Source: Odontocerum albicorne
Lineage: Eukaryota > Arthropoda > Insecta > Trichoptera > Odontoceridae
Reading direction: 5' to 3'
Length of the DNA stretch: 64,000 nt
Assembly: GCA_949825065.1 (NCBI GenBank)
Contig: OX463844.1
Coordinates: 27,127,056 to 27,191,055 of the forward strand
The translations under genes were made by a program, and so were the position numbers. Positions 1-11,119 of the stretch are shown here, one piece after another (the first letter of the stretch is position 1; every line of letters starts with the position of its first letter). Below the pieces are notes generated by a model. It did not search any database and was not told the origin of the DNA. It saw only the letters and a list, made by a program, of their open reading frames with translations.

Positions 1-894
1 CGCTCTAACACTGGAAACCACAACCCTGAAAAAATCAAAGTCAACAAAGATCATGAGGGTACCGAGGGGGTGGAAGGCCAATGTGATTGAAAATGGTTAC
101 ACTGAATAGAAATCGATGAAGGGTTTTCCTTTTGGATGTTTTGACCCATCCTGGATTGTCACGACCTAAATGATCATATATTTTTCCTAGGATTCTTAAC
201 ATCATATACGGGTATAACTAACGCTAGTTAGACAAAATAAATTGTTGCATAGAAATAAATCTTCTTGGTCTACCATGTAAACTATTTACTGCAAACAATG
301 GATAAATAATATAAAAGGACAATTTATTTAGCGCAGTTCAGAGAGCAAACATTCCTCAAGGGTGCTCACACTTGGGACTTGAACCCATTATATTGTCAGA
401 TTAAAAATATTATAAGAAAAATATATACAAGAAGGGTATAAAGATAAAGGTTACGACCATTAATTAGATTAGGTACTTCTTCGACATATTCAACAGATTG
501 AGATGAATCATTTTAAGCAGTCAAGAACAGATAATCATTAAAACATGAAAATATAACTTGATCATATACTTTTTCTAAACGGAAAAAAACAACGTGTTGT
601 TAATTATGTAAATGAGAATAATAATTTGTATTCATAATATCACACATGGAATCATTAACGAATTGCAAGTAAATTTGGCGCAGTAATTGCATATCTCGTT
701 AAAAATGCATTATGCACTTGTGCCCGAGTCGTGCTTCTCACAAAGGCGCCTCGCACGCATTCCTCTAATAAATTCTTGGCATCAAAATATGCATGTCCTT
801 CGAAATGAAATGTAAAATAATTTATATTTAACGAGATGGTCCATAGCTAATCTTGACGAAAAAGAATTGATTGGTGACAGTTGTCATATAGACT
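1..894. other. AT-rich sequence, nothing identified
   Basis: No ORF of note, no recognisable repeat and no tRNA-like block was seen. It may be unique intergenic DNA or repeats too old to recognise by eye. Confidence 0.5.
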
Positions 895-1022
895 GATAAG
901 AAGACTTGCAGGAGCAAAATAAAGCCTGTAAAAATACGTACCCTGAGAATAATATATAGGGTAACAATGTATGATATAATACGGAAAGAAGTAATAAGGG
1001 ATGAGTGAACTTAAGGCTGATG

Positions 1023-2337
1023 TACTGGGTGAGGCACGAATATTGCTACAAAAAATAATGTGAATATTTCTGTTATTTTAAATTTTTTTTTATTTCTTCA
1101 TTGTTTTAAATCAAAAATTCTATTAAATTTTCAACATAGGAATTAGTTTTTAAAAATAATTTGTTTTAGATGTCCTCCACCTTCGTTAATGCAAACCCTG
1201 CATCTGACCAAAACGTTGTTCATTGCCACTGTTAATGTTGCCCTGGGTATTGCTTCAATAACGCCCCTTATGGATTCTTTTAACTCGTTTTTATTGCGTG
1301 GCTCAGTTTTATACACCTCTTGCTTACAATATCCCCATAAAAAATCTGGAACAGTGAGGTCAGGTGACCTTGGGGGCCAATGATGTTCGGTGTTTCGTGA
1401 GATTATTTTTTCACCAAATTTTTCACGCAGAGCCGCCATTACTAGTCTTGTTATGTGACAACTGGTTCCATCTTGTTGAAACCATACATATCGGAAAGGT
1501 ATTTGTCTTCGGCGCATTTCTGGAGAAAAAAATGTTCCAGCATGTTTAGATGGCGCTCTCCATTCACTGTAACATTGGCATCGCTTTCTTAAAAATAAAT
1601 AAGGGCCGACAATACATTTGGCAGATTCTGCACACCACACAGTCACACGTTCTGCATCCAACCTCACTGGGTGGATGTTTTGAGGATTTTCATTGGCCCA
1701 TATACGACAATTTCGCTTGTTTATATTTCCGTTTAAATCAAAGTGCGCCTCGTCAGACATAGATAAGCAATTTATGAATTTTACATCGCTCTCAACAAAA
1801 CGAAACAACTTTTGGCAGAACTCGAATCGAATTGGTGGATCTTCTGAATTCAAGTAGCTTGTTATTTGAATTTTATATGGAAACAAATTCAAATCTTCGT
1901 GCAAAATACGCCAAACACTCCTTCGACTGACAGCTGTATTCAACGCTAATTGTCTTGATGAAATGCTAGGACTGTTATCAATAGCTGCGGCCACTGCGGC
2001 GATGATGTTTGATGTTCGAACTGTTGGATTTCGATAGTAGGGCGTCCTTTAGACAGTGCCATGTGTATTGAATTTTTTTACAATTCGCATAATGGTCCAC
2101 CGACTGGGCGCATCCCGATTTCTTTGAGTCCTAAATGCTCTCTGTTCCAAAATTGGAGACTTAGTTCATAATACAGTTGCACCACTCGTATCCTATCTGC
2201 GTCTTCAATCCTGTTCATTTAAAAAAAATTATACGAGTACCGCCTTTTATTCTGAAAAAAAAAGAAATTATTTATTTTTCAAAATAACCGAAATATTTAC
2301 ATTTGTTTTTGTAGCAACATTCGTGTCCCACCCTGTA
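1023..2337 (-). mobile_element. DD41D Tc1/mariner-type element with TIRs and TA duplication
   Basis: The element is about 1311 bp (1025-2335), flanked by TA at 1023-1024 and 2336-2337. The two ends are inverted repeats of about 55 bp: the left reads CTGGGTGAGGCACGAATATT, the right in reverse complement CAGGGTGGGACACGAATGTT, and similarity continues through the 'gctacaaaaa' and 'atatttc' blocks. Transposase remnants fill the minus strand between them. Length, TIRs and TA duplication are all those of Tc1/mariner elements. The transposase is broken, so the copy is not autonomous, but both ends look complete. Confidence 0.85.
1143..2218 (-). pseudogene. Broken DD41D mariner-like transposase
   Basis: The main open part (1994-1143) has a helix-turn-helix-like N-terminus followed by the catalytic domain. 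The first Asp is in SDEAHF (residue 81 of this ORF), the second in WFQQDG (175), the third in PRSPDLTVPDF (217), so 41 residues separate the last two. The original start is probably the ATG at 2218. Between 2218 and 1995 the frame is lost by at least one frameshift and a stop, although the DNA-binding region can be followed in other frames. Residues about 135-160 read like a double frameshift, because the neighbouring frame contains the family-like string VTVNGERHLNMLEHFF. The C-terminus (GGGHLKQIIF) looks complete. Assignment to the DD41D group rests on spacing and motif style only. Confidence 0.8.
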
Positions 2338-2640
2338 TTAATTAACATCAAGATGAACCCTCCGTGATGATTTGAACTTGTAGAACGAACGTATAAAGAA
2401 AAACTATAAAAAAAATATAGTGTAAATATGAGTGGAAGGCGTCGTAAAGGAATATTAAGGAAAGTATGGTTGGATCAAGTGTATATTTTTAAATAAGGAA
2501 ACGTAAGAAAAGTCATAAAAATCCTAGGAGTTGTATCAGTAGGTGTATGAATGTAAAACAGGCGAAAGATGAGTGTTCGACGCTCCCTTCTCTCTACCTA
2601 TCCTGATAGGAATACGGCATAATGCTATGTATGTATTTAA

Positions 2641-3764
2641 AATAATTCCAACAGTTTTTTTTAATAATGTACCTCATCACAATAAAATTAATTTATCTAT
2701 CATCAGTATTAACAATTTTATTATTTTATGAGTTGTATTATCAATATCGACAAATTTAAGAAGCTTTTGACGTTTAAAACAGTTGTTTTTCTGTATTTTA
2801 TTAATGACTAGATGTACTCATTCAACAGTTATTCTTTATCAATGTATTCTAATCTAAATGTAATAAATAAATTTTGTCACATTTAACGGCATTGCTCTTG
2901 ATTTTAACGATCCACAAAACAGGTTTTTTGAATTGAATTTGCCATTTTATTTTAAACACGTGATTTATTTATCCAAAACAAATCTTCGGTTTTCTCAGTG
3001 TTTCTAAAAGGAAACAATTTGTTATTTACAGACATTTTTAATTAAAATATTCAACATAGAATATAAATAAGTGTAACCCTTTGTCGCCGCCTAATTGAGA
3101 GAAGAACGTTTGTTTTCCACCCAGAGATTTTGATTCTCAAAAAAGGGCGAAGATCCGTATTGTAGTGTATTTCGCTTTTGTTGTATACAATACAACTTGA
3201 CAGGGCTAATACCATGTTGCAATCCATTATTCCCAACTAGAAAGATATTAAAAAGGCCTTAAGAGAAAACCTGTCTAATAACACTAATTAAAATATTGTA
3301 ACTTTTTGTCTGTAACAGAGATTAAATTAGCTGATTCTTACTAAATCGACCCTGCTGATTACGAAAATCGTAGTTTGTAACAACGTAACATTTTTGTGTG
3401 ACAGAAGGGGGAGTGTTTTAATAAAATAGTACGTTTTTGCGCATTTCAAAAGTCGTAATTACAGCAATGAAAATAAATAAATTCCTGAAATACTAAATTT
3501 AGACACAAAATGCAACGTTGTTACATAGGATAATAAAAAAAGCAGAATAAAAAATAATAACTATAAGAAAAATTGACTTTACATATCAATATTTGTTAAA
3601 AAAATAGCCTTTTTATACATTTTATAGAATCAACTTTTTTTTAGAGATTGTATATTAAATTGAATGAAAACTCAAATTAGATAACTTAGAAGCCCCTAGA
3701 TTACAGTCAACAGCCATATACAGATTACCAACAACATGTTTTTGTTAAAATATTAGATACGTAC
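2641..3764. other. AT-rich sequence, no gene seen
   Basis: Only short spurious ORFs are present, with no recognisable repeat. Confidence 0.5.
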
Positions 3765-4905
3765 AGCTATTTTTTCCTCTTGTACTTTGTGTCACCTTCT
3801 CTGAACAAAAACTAACAGTAGTCCCCCATCATATTAGACTCCCACCTTCATTGATATTATTGTTCCCTTCTGTAAATAGCCTGATGAAATATTTCCCCGT
3901 GTTCATCACTTACAGCTCCTAAGTTCTCTTGGAAAAAGTCCGATGGGAATGCAGGAAGTGTATTTTCAGTGACATTCGGCATCCAAGTTTCTGGTAACTA
4001 TGTGAGAGTTCTTGTACAAGCTGTTCGTAATTGTCAGCTTTATTATTACCTAGGAAACTACTAACAATTCATCCAAAGGATTTACAAGCTTCTAGTTCTT
4101 CAACTTTTAAAAGTTTTCTTATTTGGGGGCCAACAAAAATTCCTTCTTTCACTTTAGCGTCACTGAGTTTCGGATACTGATTCCTTACATATGCAAAACC
4201 TTCTCCACTTTTATCCATAGCTTGAACGAAATTCTTCATTAAACCAAGCTTGATATGTAAGGGAGGGAGCAAAACTTTTTCTGGTTTCACTAAAGGAGCA
4301 TACTTTATATTATGTTCTCACGGGACGCTTTAGCTTTCTCTGGGAGGCGTCTTTCATTGCGTAGTGTTTTTCAGTCGCTCTATTGTCCCATAAACAGAGA
4401 AAATAACAGTATTTTGTGAACGCACCCTGAAGTCCGAGCAATAAGGCAACGATTTTCAAATATCCGCAGTTTCCAACAGTACGCTTTGTATTGGACTGCA
4501 TCTCCTCGTAGTAACATTGACTTTGACATAAGTTTCCTTCATATTCACTGAATACGCCACAGGAATTGATGGTTTAGTATTTCCATTATACAACAACACT
4601 GCTTGTAAACTTGCTTTGGAAGAATCTATGATGTAAATATACCAAAATCCTCCATTCCTCTGCGATGTGTTGAATACCTAGTTATTACATTAAGTCATTA
4701 TTGCAAAGTACTTTAAAAGCTGTTCCATGTCTTTTCCTGTACAGTGAAAACCTTGTATCTGGTGCTAGCAGATTCCATTGTAGTTTAGACCCTAAAATCT
4801 CAGCTTCTTATTTAGTGGGATTAAGATCTCTTATTAAGTCGTATAGTTCACATTGTTGAATAAAATGGGGTTCTTTATGATGTTCTGGACGATAGGGGTC
4901 AGATT
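3765..4905 (-). pseudogene. Decayed copy of a multicopy arthropod protein of unknown function
   Basis: On the minus strand, conceptual translation across several frames gives an ordered series of blocks: YDLIRDLNPTK then AEILGSKLQWNLL (about 4850-4780), IIDSSKASLQAVLLYNGN with IPVAYSVNMKETY (about 4625-4520), VALLLGLQGAFTKYCYFLCL (in ORF 4501-4310), LLPPLHIKLGLMKNFVQAMD and EGIFVGPQIRKLL (in ORF 4290-4069), then FLGNNKADNYEQLVQELSHS, MSLKIHFLHSH and NLGAVSDEHGEIFHQAIYRR (about 4065-3870). From memory, blocks of this kind occur in many near-identical uncharacterised proteins of insects and spiders. There are several frameshifts and stops (for example after RREQ, and within PTK*EAE) and no clear intron. 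The high copy number of the family suggests a mobile carrier, but no inverted repeats were found here. The function is unknown. Confidence 0.55.
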
Positions 4906-4974
4906 ACTATGAACAACAATAAATGTACTATGAACAACAATAAATGTTCTAGTGTACTATGAACAACAATAAAT
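4905..4974. repeat. Short tandem repeat, three units
   Basis: The unit TACTATGAACAACAATAAAT occurs at 4905, 4926 and 4955. The first two are adjacent and the third follows an 8-bp interruption. The units are identical apart from the spacer. Confidence 0.85.
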
Positions 4975-5159
4975 ATATTAAACTTATGAACATACTTGGG
5001 AATCATTTAAATAAGTCAATAGTTTGATACCCGATTTCATTTTTAAATTTTTATTCTTATTTTAAGTTTTTCTCTTAAAAGGTACGTGATGAAACATTTT
5101 CAAGATCATATTCGTTATCAGCACACATAAATTGACCTAAAATTACCGTTTTCACCCTT

Positions 5160-5275
5160 GTTACAAAAACCTTGTTAACTAGTGTAATCTTTTTGAAAAA
5201 AACGGGAATGGAACCCACCACCTCAGGGTCTAAAGACAAGATTATTTTTAACTAGGCCACGAATCTGGTTTTCAG
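5160..5275 (-). repeat. tRNA-derived SINE head, degenerate
   Basis: Read on the minus strand it has an A-box-like 'gtggcctagttaaaa' and, about 35 bp on, a B-box-like 'ggtgggttccattcc', then a T-rich stretch. This is the layout of the better-preserved SINEs in the window (for example 56718-56898). No 3' tail was identified. Confidence 0.5.
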
Positions 5276-5889
5276 ATATAAGCCATTAAATTAATTTGAA
5301 TTAAATAGTAGACCACTTGAGAAGCAACTTGTTAGATTTTATGCGCACTTAATATATGGAAAGTGTAATACAAAAAAATATTTGATAGTATAATATTATA
5401 TTTCAGTTACTCAATTTAAAGTAAATCTCTTATGTTTAAACAATTTATGGGGTAAGACTTTTTTGTAGTAAACATATTTTATTTCAAAATATTATACAAT
5501 AAAGTCATGTTTAAAAAAAAACAATAGTGGTATCATCGGAAAAAATTTATGCAAGCGAAATAAACATGTTATTTTTATTTCATAAGAGAAAAATAAGTAA
5601 ATACGAATAAGCATTCTGAATATAATATAACAAATATTCCTTATTACACTTATCACTAAGTTTTTTCCTTAAAAATACTATATGTTATATAAATCGGAAA
5701 GCAAGACGTCAAATTATATATTATATATTCTCAGTTGTACTCGAATAGACCGATTTTAAGATGAGAGAGAAATAAAGGAAAACACTTCCGATAAATTTTC
5801 ATTCTAAAATACATTTACGAGTATATTTAATAATACAACTTTAATGATTTGTATATCTTTCAAAAATTTGCATCTCTGATTGTTCGTTA
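5276..5889. other. AT-rich sequence, no gene seen
   Basis: Strongly AT-rich with long A and T runs. Nothing coding or repeated was recognised. Confidence 0.5.
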
Positions 5890-6135
5890 AATTAAAAAAT
5901 ATCATCATCATCCTGTGCTGTAACTCATGACTGGACATCGTAACTCCTATGATAGACTCTGAAGACTCCTCTCCATCCATCTCTGCACCCTGTGGCTCCA
6001 AGAGCAGTTATTAAGGGTAGTCCAACGTACTGAGGCTCTTCCTCTTGTGTGTCGTCCTTCCCCGCTTTCAATGACCACAAGCCTTTAAAAACTATGTCCT
6101 TGGCCACGAGTAATATTTCCAATGTTGACTCGTAT
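5890..6135 (-). mobile_element. LINE 3' end (RTE-like tail, GATGAT terminus)
   Basis: The minus-strand ORF ends LGLPLITALGATGCRDGW and is followed in another frame by RVYHRSYDVQS, matching the C-terminal tail (GLPLTSALRAVECRDG) of the LINE fragment at 51265-51660. It ends with the microsatellite-like 'gatgatgatgat', typical of the termini of RTE-type elements. It is 5'-truncated and frameshifted. Confidence 0.6.
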
Positions 6136-6679
6136 GTTCTTCGAGAGCCGACTGAACTTATCGATGCAGATTTTTCTAAGGTCTGGAACGGCAGCAGAAT
6201 CTACACTATAATTGTGGTGTAGAAGAGCAGGGGAAATTAGCGTTTTTCTCCAGGTAACTACCATGATGCATTTAATATTATAATCAAACTAAATAAAATT
6301 TTAACGTTCCATCACTTGTTAATTATCCAGTGGTCAAAGTTTGAGAAGAATTATTTATTGGCGCACTCAATTTTGAGATATGTTGGCTCTATTTCTGAAT
6401 TTGAGAATGAAAGTTAAAATGTTATGTTAATAGCTCTTACCTCATAAATAAAACATTCTTTCTCTTTTAAAATAATGTCGACTCCAAAGCTATTGAGAAC
6501 TTTAGGAAATCGCAGTCATGTGAATTACGATGTTAGCGTATCAGATAAAACTTACCACGATATACGAGTATTTTAGTGACTAGTTAAAAAAACTTTTAGT
6601 GAACATTGTTAAGTATTTTGCTATCCATTGTTTCCGATAAAAAATAAACTTTAAATTTCAATATAAAAAAAAAACTTAT
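6136..6679. other. AT-rich sequence, no gene seen
   Basis: No recognisable coding or repeat content. Confidence 0.45.
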
Positions 6680-6850
6680 TGTAACGAATTAAACAAATAT
6701 ATAATGCAAATGTGAAATGCGAGTATAAGGCGTGATAGAGGAATATCATAAAAAGTATGGTTGGACCAAGTGTCCATTGAATGATATTTTGGAAGAAGGA
6801 AACGTAGAAAGTCAGATAAAACTAATGAGTTGTGAGAGGTGTATGGATGT

Positions 6851-7446
6851 CCTCGTTGCTGGGCTTCGTAGTGAGGATACCCTCGCCACTCCAGCGTCAA
6901 ACTTGAGCTGCTCTGCCACGTCGAACATGTGATCTTCTGTGAAATAACAACCCAATCGTAGATGCGAACTCCCTTCCGCTGATGTCACAGACATTAAGAT
7001 CCTGCTGAGTCGCCTAGCAATACTGATGCAAGTTCGCATCTCGCTGACTGTTTCTCACACGTCTAATCGTTGAGACGCCATCAGCCCGAGAACAGATGGT
7101 TCTCCATCCTCCACGGGCCTGAGCCACCTGCTCCCAGTCCTCAAACACACCGCACAAAATTAGCGAATCCTGCAGACTGTCTTTATAGCGCTTTCTCTGC
7201 CCACCAACCCTTCGCTTGCTCACTACTTCCCCGTACAAAACGCGTTTTGGAAGCCTATGAGCGCCCATGCGTATCACATGTCCGGTCCATTGCAATTTCG
7301 CCTTTACAACCATATCATCTATAGGTTTACAGTTGAAGCGTTTCGGGATCGAGAAATTTGTGACATGGTCTCTCCAGTAGATTCGAAGAATTAGACGAAG
7401 GAAACGTTGGTGGAACATTTCAAGGTTTCGAATGTGCCTTCTATAG
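6851..7446 (-). mobile_element. 5'-truncated LINE inserted in family L, with 6-bp target-site duplication
   Basis: The 596-bp insert is flanked by GGATGT at 6845-6850 and 7447-7452. It carries the C-terminal end of a reverse transcriptase ORF, then a 3' UTR of about 160 bp. The last 50 bp (6851-6900), read on the minus strand, run 'tggagtggcgagggtatcct' to 'ctacgaagcccagcaacgag' and match the 3' tail of the SINE at 42415-42795. Removing the insert and one GGATGT restores family L. The 5' truncation and short duplication are typical of target-primed reverse transcription. Confidence 0.7.
7014..7418 (-). pseudogene. LINE reverse transcriptase C-terminal fragment
   Basis: A 134-residue open frame with features of the thumb and C-terminal tail of a non-LTR reverse transcriptase: FHQRFLRLILRIYWRD, then LQWTGHVIRMGAHRLPKRVL, then VGGQRKRYKDSLQDSL and WEQVAQARGGWR. 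The palm domain, including the catalytic Asp residues, is absent, so this is a dead 5'-truncated copy although the fragment itself has kept its frame. It is the partner whose 3' UTR ends in the tail shared with a SINE (see 6851-7446). Confidence 0.75.
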
Positions 7447-7515
7447 GGATGTGGAACATGCGACGGATGTGTGTTGAGACTCTTTACCTACCTCGATAGG
7501 GAATGACGTGATGGT

Positions 7516-8364
7516 ATATATGTGTAAGAACTAGTATTAAACTGACAGCCTAAATGAAACGTGAGGGTTGTATACATAAAGAATTTTAATTCGATTGCAA
7601 ATTACAAAACTCAACGAAAAAATTAAAACTATGAAATACATATTATTATCGATTAAGAGTATTTTGAAAGTAAAACAACTTAAAATCATATATTATTCCT
7701 TAATTTAGTACGATACGTATCGATTTGCTATGGATCCTAGTGCAAGGCTAAATAAGGTTTGATCAAAATTCTTCTCAAAAATCAGTTCGTTACCCAACAA
7801 AGACACTTTTGAAGGAGTTTAAAGTTAAAATGTCCGTCGGATATTTTTAATTTTATTTTTATACCCGTAGTAACATATATATTAACTATCATAGAGTCAT
7901 AGAACGGGGCGATATACCGAATCTGGTTCCGACCCCACGCATTAATTAATACATCATTTGAGAGGAGGAATATAGAGTTATTTGCACCAAGAATTGTCAA
8001 CACATTTCTGAGAGAACGTAGTGAATAGTTAATGCGAATATAGAGAGTGTGATGAGTAGTTGTTGAACACGACGTTGATATGGTATAGTAACGCGGTTAA
8101 AATTGCGAATGTAATAAATTTGAAGCGCCCGCTTTTAGAGTTCCCTTGAGGAGGGTGTGCTCTCTAAACGGCACTATTATATTTTTTATTTTATTATTAT
8201 TGGTATTTAAGAAAATATGAATGTAAAGTGTGAAGATTTCAGCTACATGTTTTAGTATTAACGAAAAAAAACAATAATTTTGTGATTAAGGAATAAGATC
8301 ACAGGTCTTGTGTTGTGAAGTGGTTCTCTACATCCACAAAATGGTGGGCTGGCAATTTTTTTTT
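7516..8364. other. Unassigned sequence
   Basis: Only short ORFs without recognisable domains. AT-rich. Confidence 0.45.
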
Positions 8365-8525
8365 GTGGATTAATTAATTTATTTACATGACAAGTAATTG
8401 TATGAATACATAATCTGTGAAAATTAAGACAAACAGGTAATTTAAAGTGGATACTCAATATATATGGATTTGGGTTAGTTGCCTTTACTTTGTCGTGCCC
8501 TCAGTAAACTAAACTTAGTCTAATG
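8365..8525 (-). mobile_element. LINE 3' UTR fragment (family of the 54.3-55.7 kb element)
   Basis: Read on the minus strand this resembles the 3' UTR of the LINE at 54303-55660 and the fragment at 57785-57990: a 'gtttactgagg' block, an 'aaaggcaact' block, then 'aattacctgt' and a run of 'aaattaattaatcc'. It is more diverged than the other two copies and has no coding remnant. Confidence 0.5.
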
Positions 8526-10094
8526 ATCAACTTGAAGTTATTTAAAAAGCACCGTTTAGTCTAAAGACACAAGTTGAAAGGAAACAAAATTGAAAATATT
8601 TACGAATACAAGTAGAATGCGAAAAAATATTCTAGAATATTCTTCGTCGTAAATAAATATTATTTTACAGGTACGTATTTGAAGCCCTTATCAATGTCAG
8701 ATATCTTGACTGAAGTGTTTCTCTATTATCAGTACCCATCTGCCTCACGCTGCGATGGCGGCGATAAATAATATTAAAACACTTAGAGATATGTAACACA
8801 TCAATATCCATAGTAAAATATATAACTTATACAACACGGCGTGATTATTATAGCGGTAAAATAATATAAAAAATGAAAATTCTTGTATTGATAGATTTCC
8901 CCTTCTTGGTTGTTTCAATAACGACATTTACTAATAACTACTAAAATTAAATAACTATTGATTTTCTTACAATAGAGATCTATTATTTGCGTCTTGCAAA
9001 TCTCTCGATTGTCTGAAATTGTTAAATCCAATGTATCGTACAAAATATTTCATTAGATTTTTCTAAGAGTCTGAGAGTGGCCACCAACATCAGGGGAGCC
9101 TGAAACGGCACATGAAAATAAAAGGAGATCAACCCATGCAGACCTTCGGTTTTCACCTATCATTGACATATACTGGTTCCTATTTTAGAGACAAGACTAA
9201 CTGATCTAAAATATATAAAAAATCAATATTTTGATTTCTGGTTTAAGAGCTTCCGTTACCGATTCACAGAGTGGTGCTCCACTTTATAACAGAATGACAT
9301 TTCAAATTATTTACCCGCTAAATGAGTTAATATTATTAATATGATACTTTAATTATAACATTAATTAAGTTTTTTGCGAATTTAAAATCGCAGAAATATT
9401 TTTACATTTGCGAACTTTCAACACTTGAATGAAATAACAAATACATCACCTCTGGTGACTTTCATATCGATTGATTTAATGAGTAACATTAGCATTGGTA
9501 AATTTACCTAATGAACAAAATGACTTCTCGTCCATAGAAAAAAAAATTTAAAAAATTTACTTAAAGATTAATTTAATGAGCTGAATTACTATTTGTGGAT
9601 TGATCTAATGAATACCAAAAGTATTTATTGAATGGTCTAATAAATACGTCGGTTAGCTGACACTGCTGCTATATGTCGACTAGCTGACGCTGGTCATTAT
9701 TGTACACCTGTTTGGCATAAAAACTCACATAGGAATCGAATAAACTTCACCTAACAAGACAAAATTATTTAGTTTAGACAAAGTTTAAGGAGGAAGATAT
9801 GTGTCAGGTGGTACAACCATGTGACGAATAAAATGGTTCATCTTCGGACGCTGTAGCAGCCCATAGCCATCACAATAAACGCGAAACGTTGGAAGTAACG
9901 GATTCTGGAAACCGCTCAATATTAGGTTAGTGCATAGTTAACGATCGTTTTACCGGAATTCTTCGAATCTGTCGCATTTGTCGTTTTGTTTATTTTTTTC
10001 CTTACTACTATATTTAGGTAGTAAAAATGTTAATCGATACCCATCTTCATATTTGTCATATCGTGCTTTATCACTTCAAAAAACGATAGACTGC
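8526..10094. other. Unassigned sequence
   Basis: No convincing ORF. A small direct repeat of the type 'gttagctgacactgctg' / 'ctagctgacgctgg' is present near 9655-9695. Otherwise nothing was identified. Confidence 0.4.
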
Positions 10095-10270
10095 AGCACA
10101 GTTACTTCGCGATCTCTTGAATTCTTTGGTGAAGGAACGATCGGTGAAAGTTTAGTTCGAAAATAGTTCAATCATTTTAAATCCGGCGACACACGCTTAG
10201 AAGATGAGGAACGAAGAGGCTGTTGGTCTAATTTTGATGATCAGACTCTCAGATGGCCGTGGAAGAACAC
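10095..10270 (+). pseudogene. Mariner transposase N-terminal relic
   Basis: Plus-strand translation gives FGEGTIGESLVRK, a TAG in place of the usual Trp, then FNHFKSGDTRLEDEERRG and SNFDDQTLR. This is the second helix-turn-helix and linker of mariner transposases, known for a W-F-x-x-F-x-S-G-D core. The catalytic domain does not follow. It belongs to a mariner lineage different from the two good copies in the window. Confidence 0.6.
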
Positions 10271-10836
10271 GTGCCTATCACGAAGTATTCTTCACCCCTC
10301 ATAAATAAAGTCCATAGACCACATAAGCCTTCCGATGAAACATGGCACCAGGGAATAATTCTGCCTGATGAGAGCCTAGTGATAGGAGGTAGAAATACGA
10401 GTTACGGGGATTTATGTAATTAGTGAAAAAACGAAATGATTTATTAATAAATATTCCAATATTAAGAGCCGAAACCTTTGATTAAATACAATTTCACTGT
10501 GTACTACAAATCAATAAGCTTTAAATTAATATTTAATTTTATTATCTCTTTATTAATGTTATAATATTAAATCATATAGGCACTTGTTTGTTAGTATTAT
10601 GTCACAGCTTAACCAATATGATAAATATTTTGGATGATAAATTGTCATATGTTATTCATCTTTATCGCAGAATTATCTCATCAAATATGTCGATAAAATT
10701 ATGAATATAAAAACCCATTATGTCGATTTTGATAAAATTCACTAGGTGAAATAAAAGACGCTCAATTTGGCGAACAATGTCGAAGGAAATTTTTTATAAC
10801 CTTTTATATAAGAAAAGTTAATTTACGATTTTGCTT
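10271..10836. other. AT-rich sequence, no gene seen
   Basis: Possibly includes further decayed mariner sequence to about 10330, but no motif can be followed. Confidence 0.4.
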
Positions 10837-11119
10837 CTTTTTGTTTTTTTTTTTTATTAAACAATGTAAAATATTGTACAAATATTTGTCAAGGCTATAC
10901 CTATATACAAATTTATTACTTAACTAATCTTAGTTATATGTTATAATTTATGAACTTACTTAATCTTATTTTCCTACATATCATTTTATTTTATTTTTTA
11001 AAATCTTAATATATGATTTCTTATAAATAATTAACTCATATATACTGTTTATAACTAGATAACAATTCTTACACTAATTATTAAGCAAAGACAAGTCAAC
11101 TCGTTCAGGCTACTTGTAT

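Larger units (their letters stand above)
895..2640 (+). mobile_element. LINE family L 3' end, split by a mariner-like element
   Basis: The pieces 895-1024 and 2336-2640 line up, in order, with the continuous LINE 3' ends at 42880-43330 and 20100-20640. Shared landmarks are the 'gacttgcaggagcaaaataa' stretch, 'aacttaaggctgatg', 'atgagtggaaggcg', 'agtatggttggatcaagtg' and a final 'cctgataggaatacggcat' followed by a tatg-rich tail. In better copies this region encodes the C-terminal tail of a reverse transcriptase (a GRRxRGRxRxxW-type motif); here it has no open frame. The break coincides with the TA-flanked element at 1025-2335. Family L is the commonest repeat in this window. Its clade is not certain (a non-LTR element). 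Confidence 0.65.
6680..7515 (+). mobile_element. LINE family L 3' end split by a second retroelement
   Basis: 6680-6850 and 7447-7515 together reproduce the order seen in the uninterrupted family L copies: 'aaacaaatatataatgcaaatg', 'agtatggttggaccaagtg', 'gaagaaggaaacgta', 'gaggtgtatggatgt', then (after the interruption) 'gatgtggaacatgcg' and 'cctcgatagggaatgacgtg' with a tat-rich end. The interruption is 6851-7446. Confidence 0.65.
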
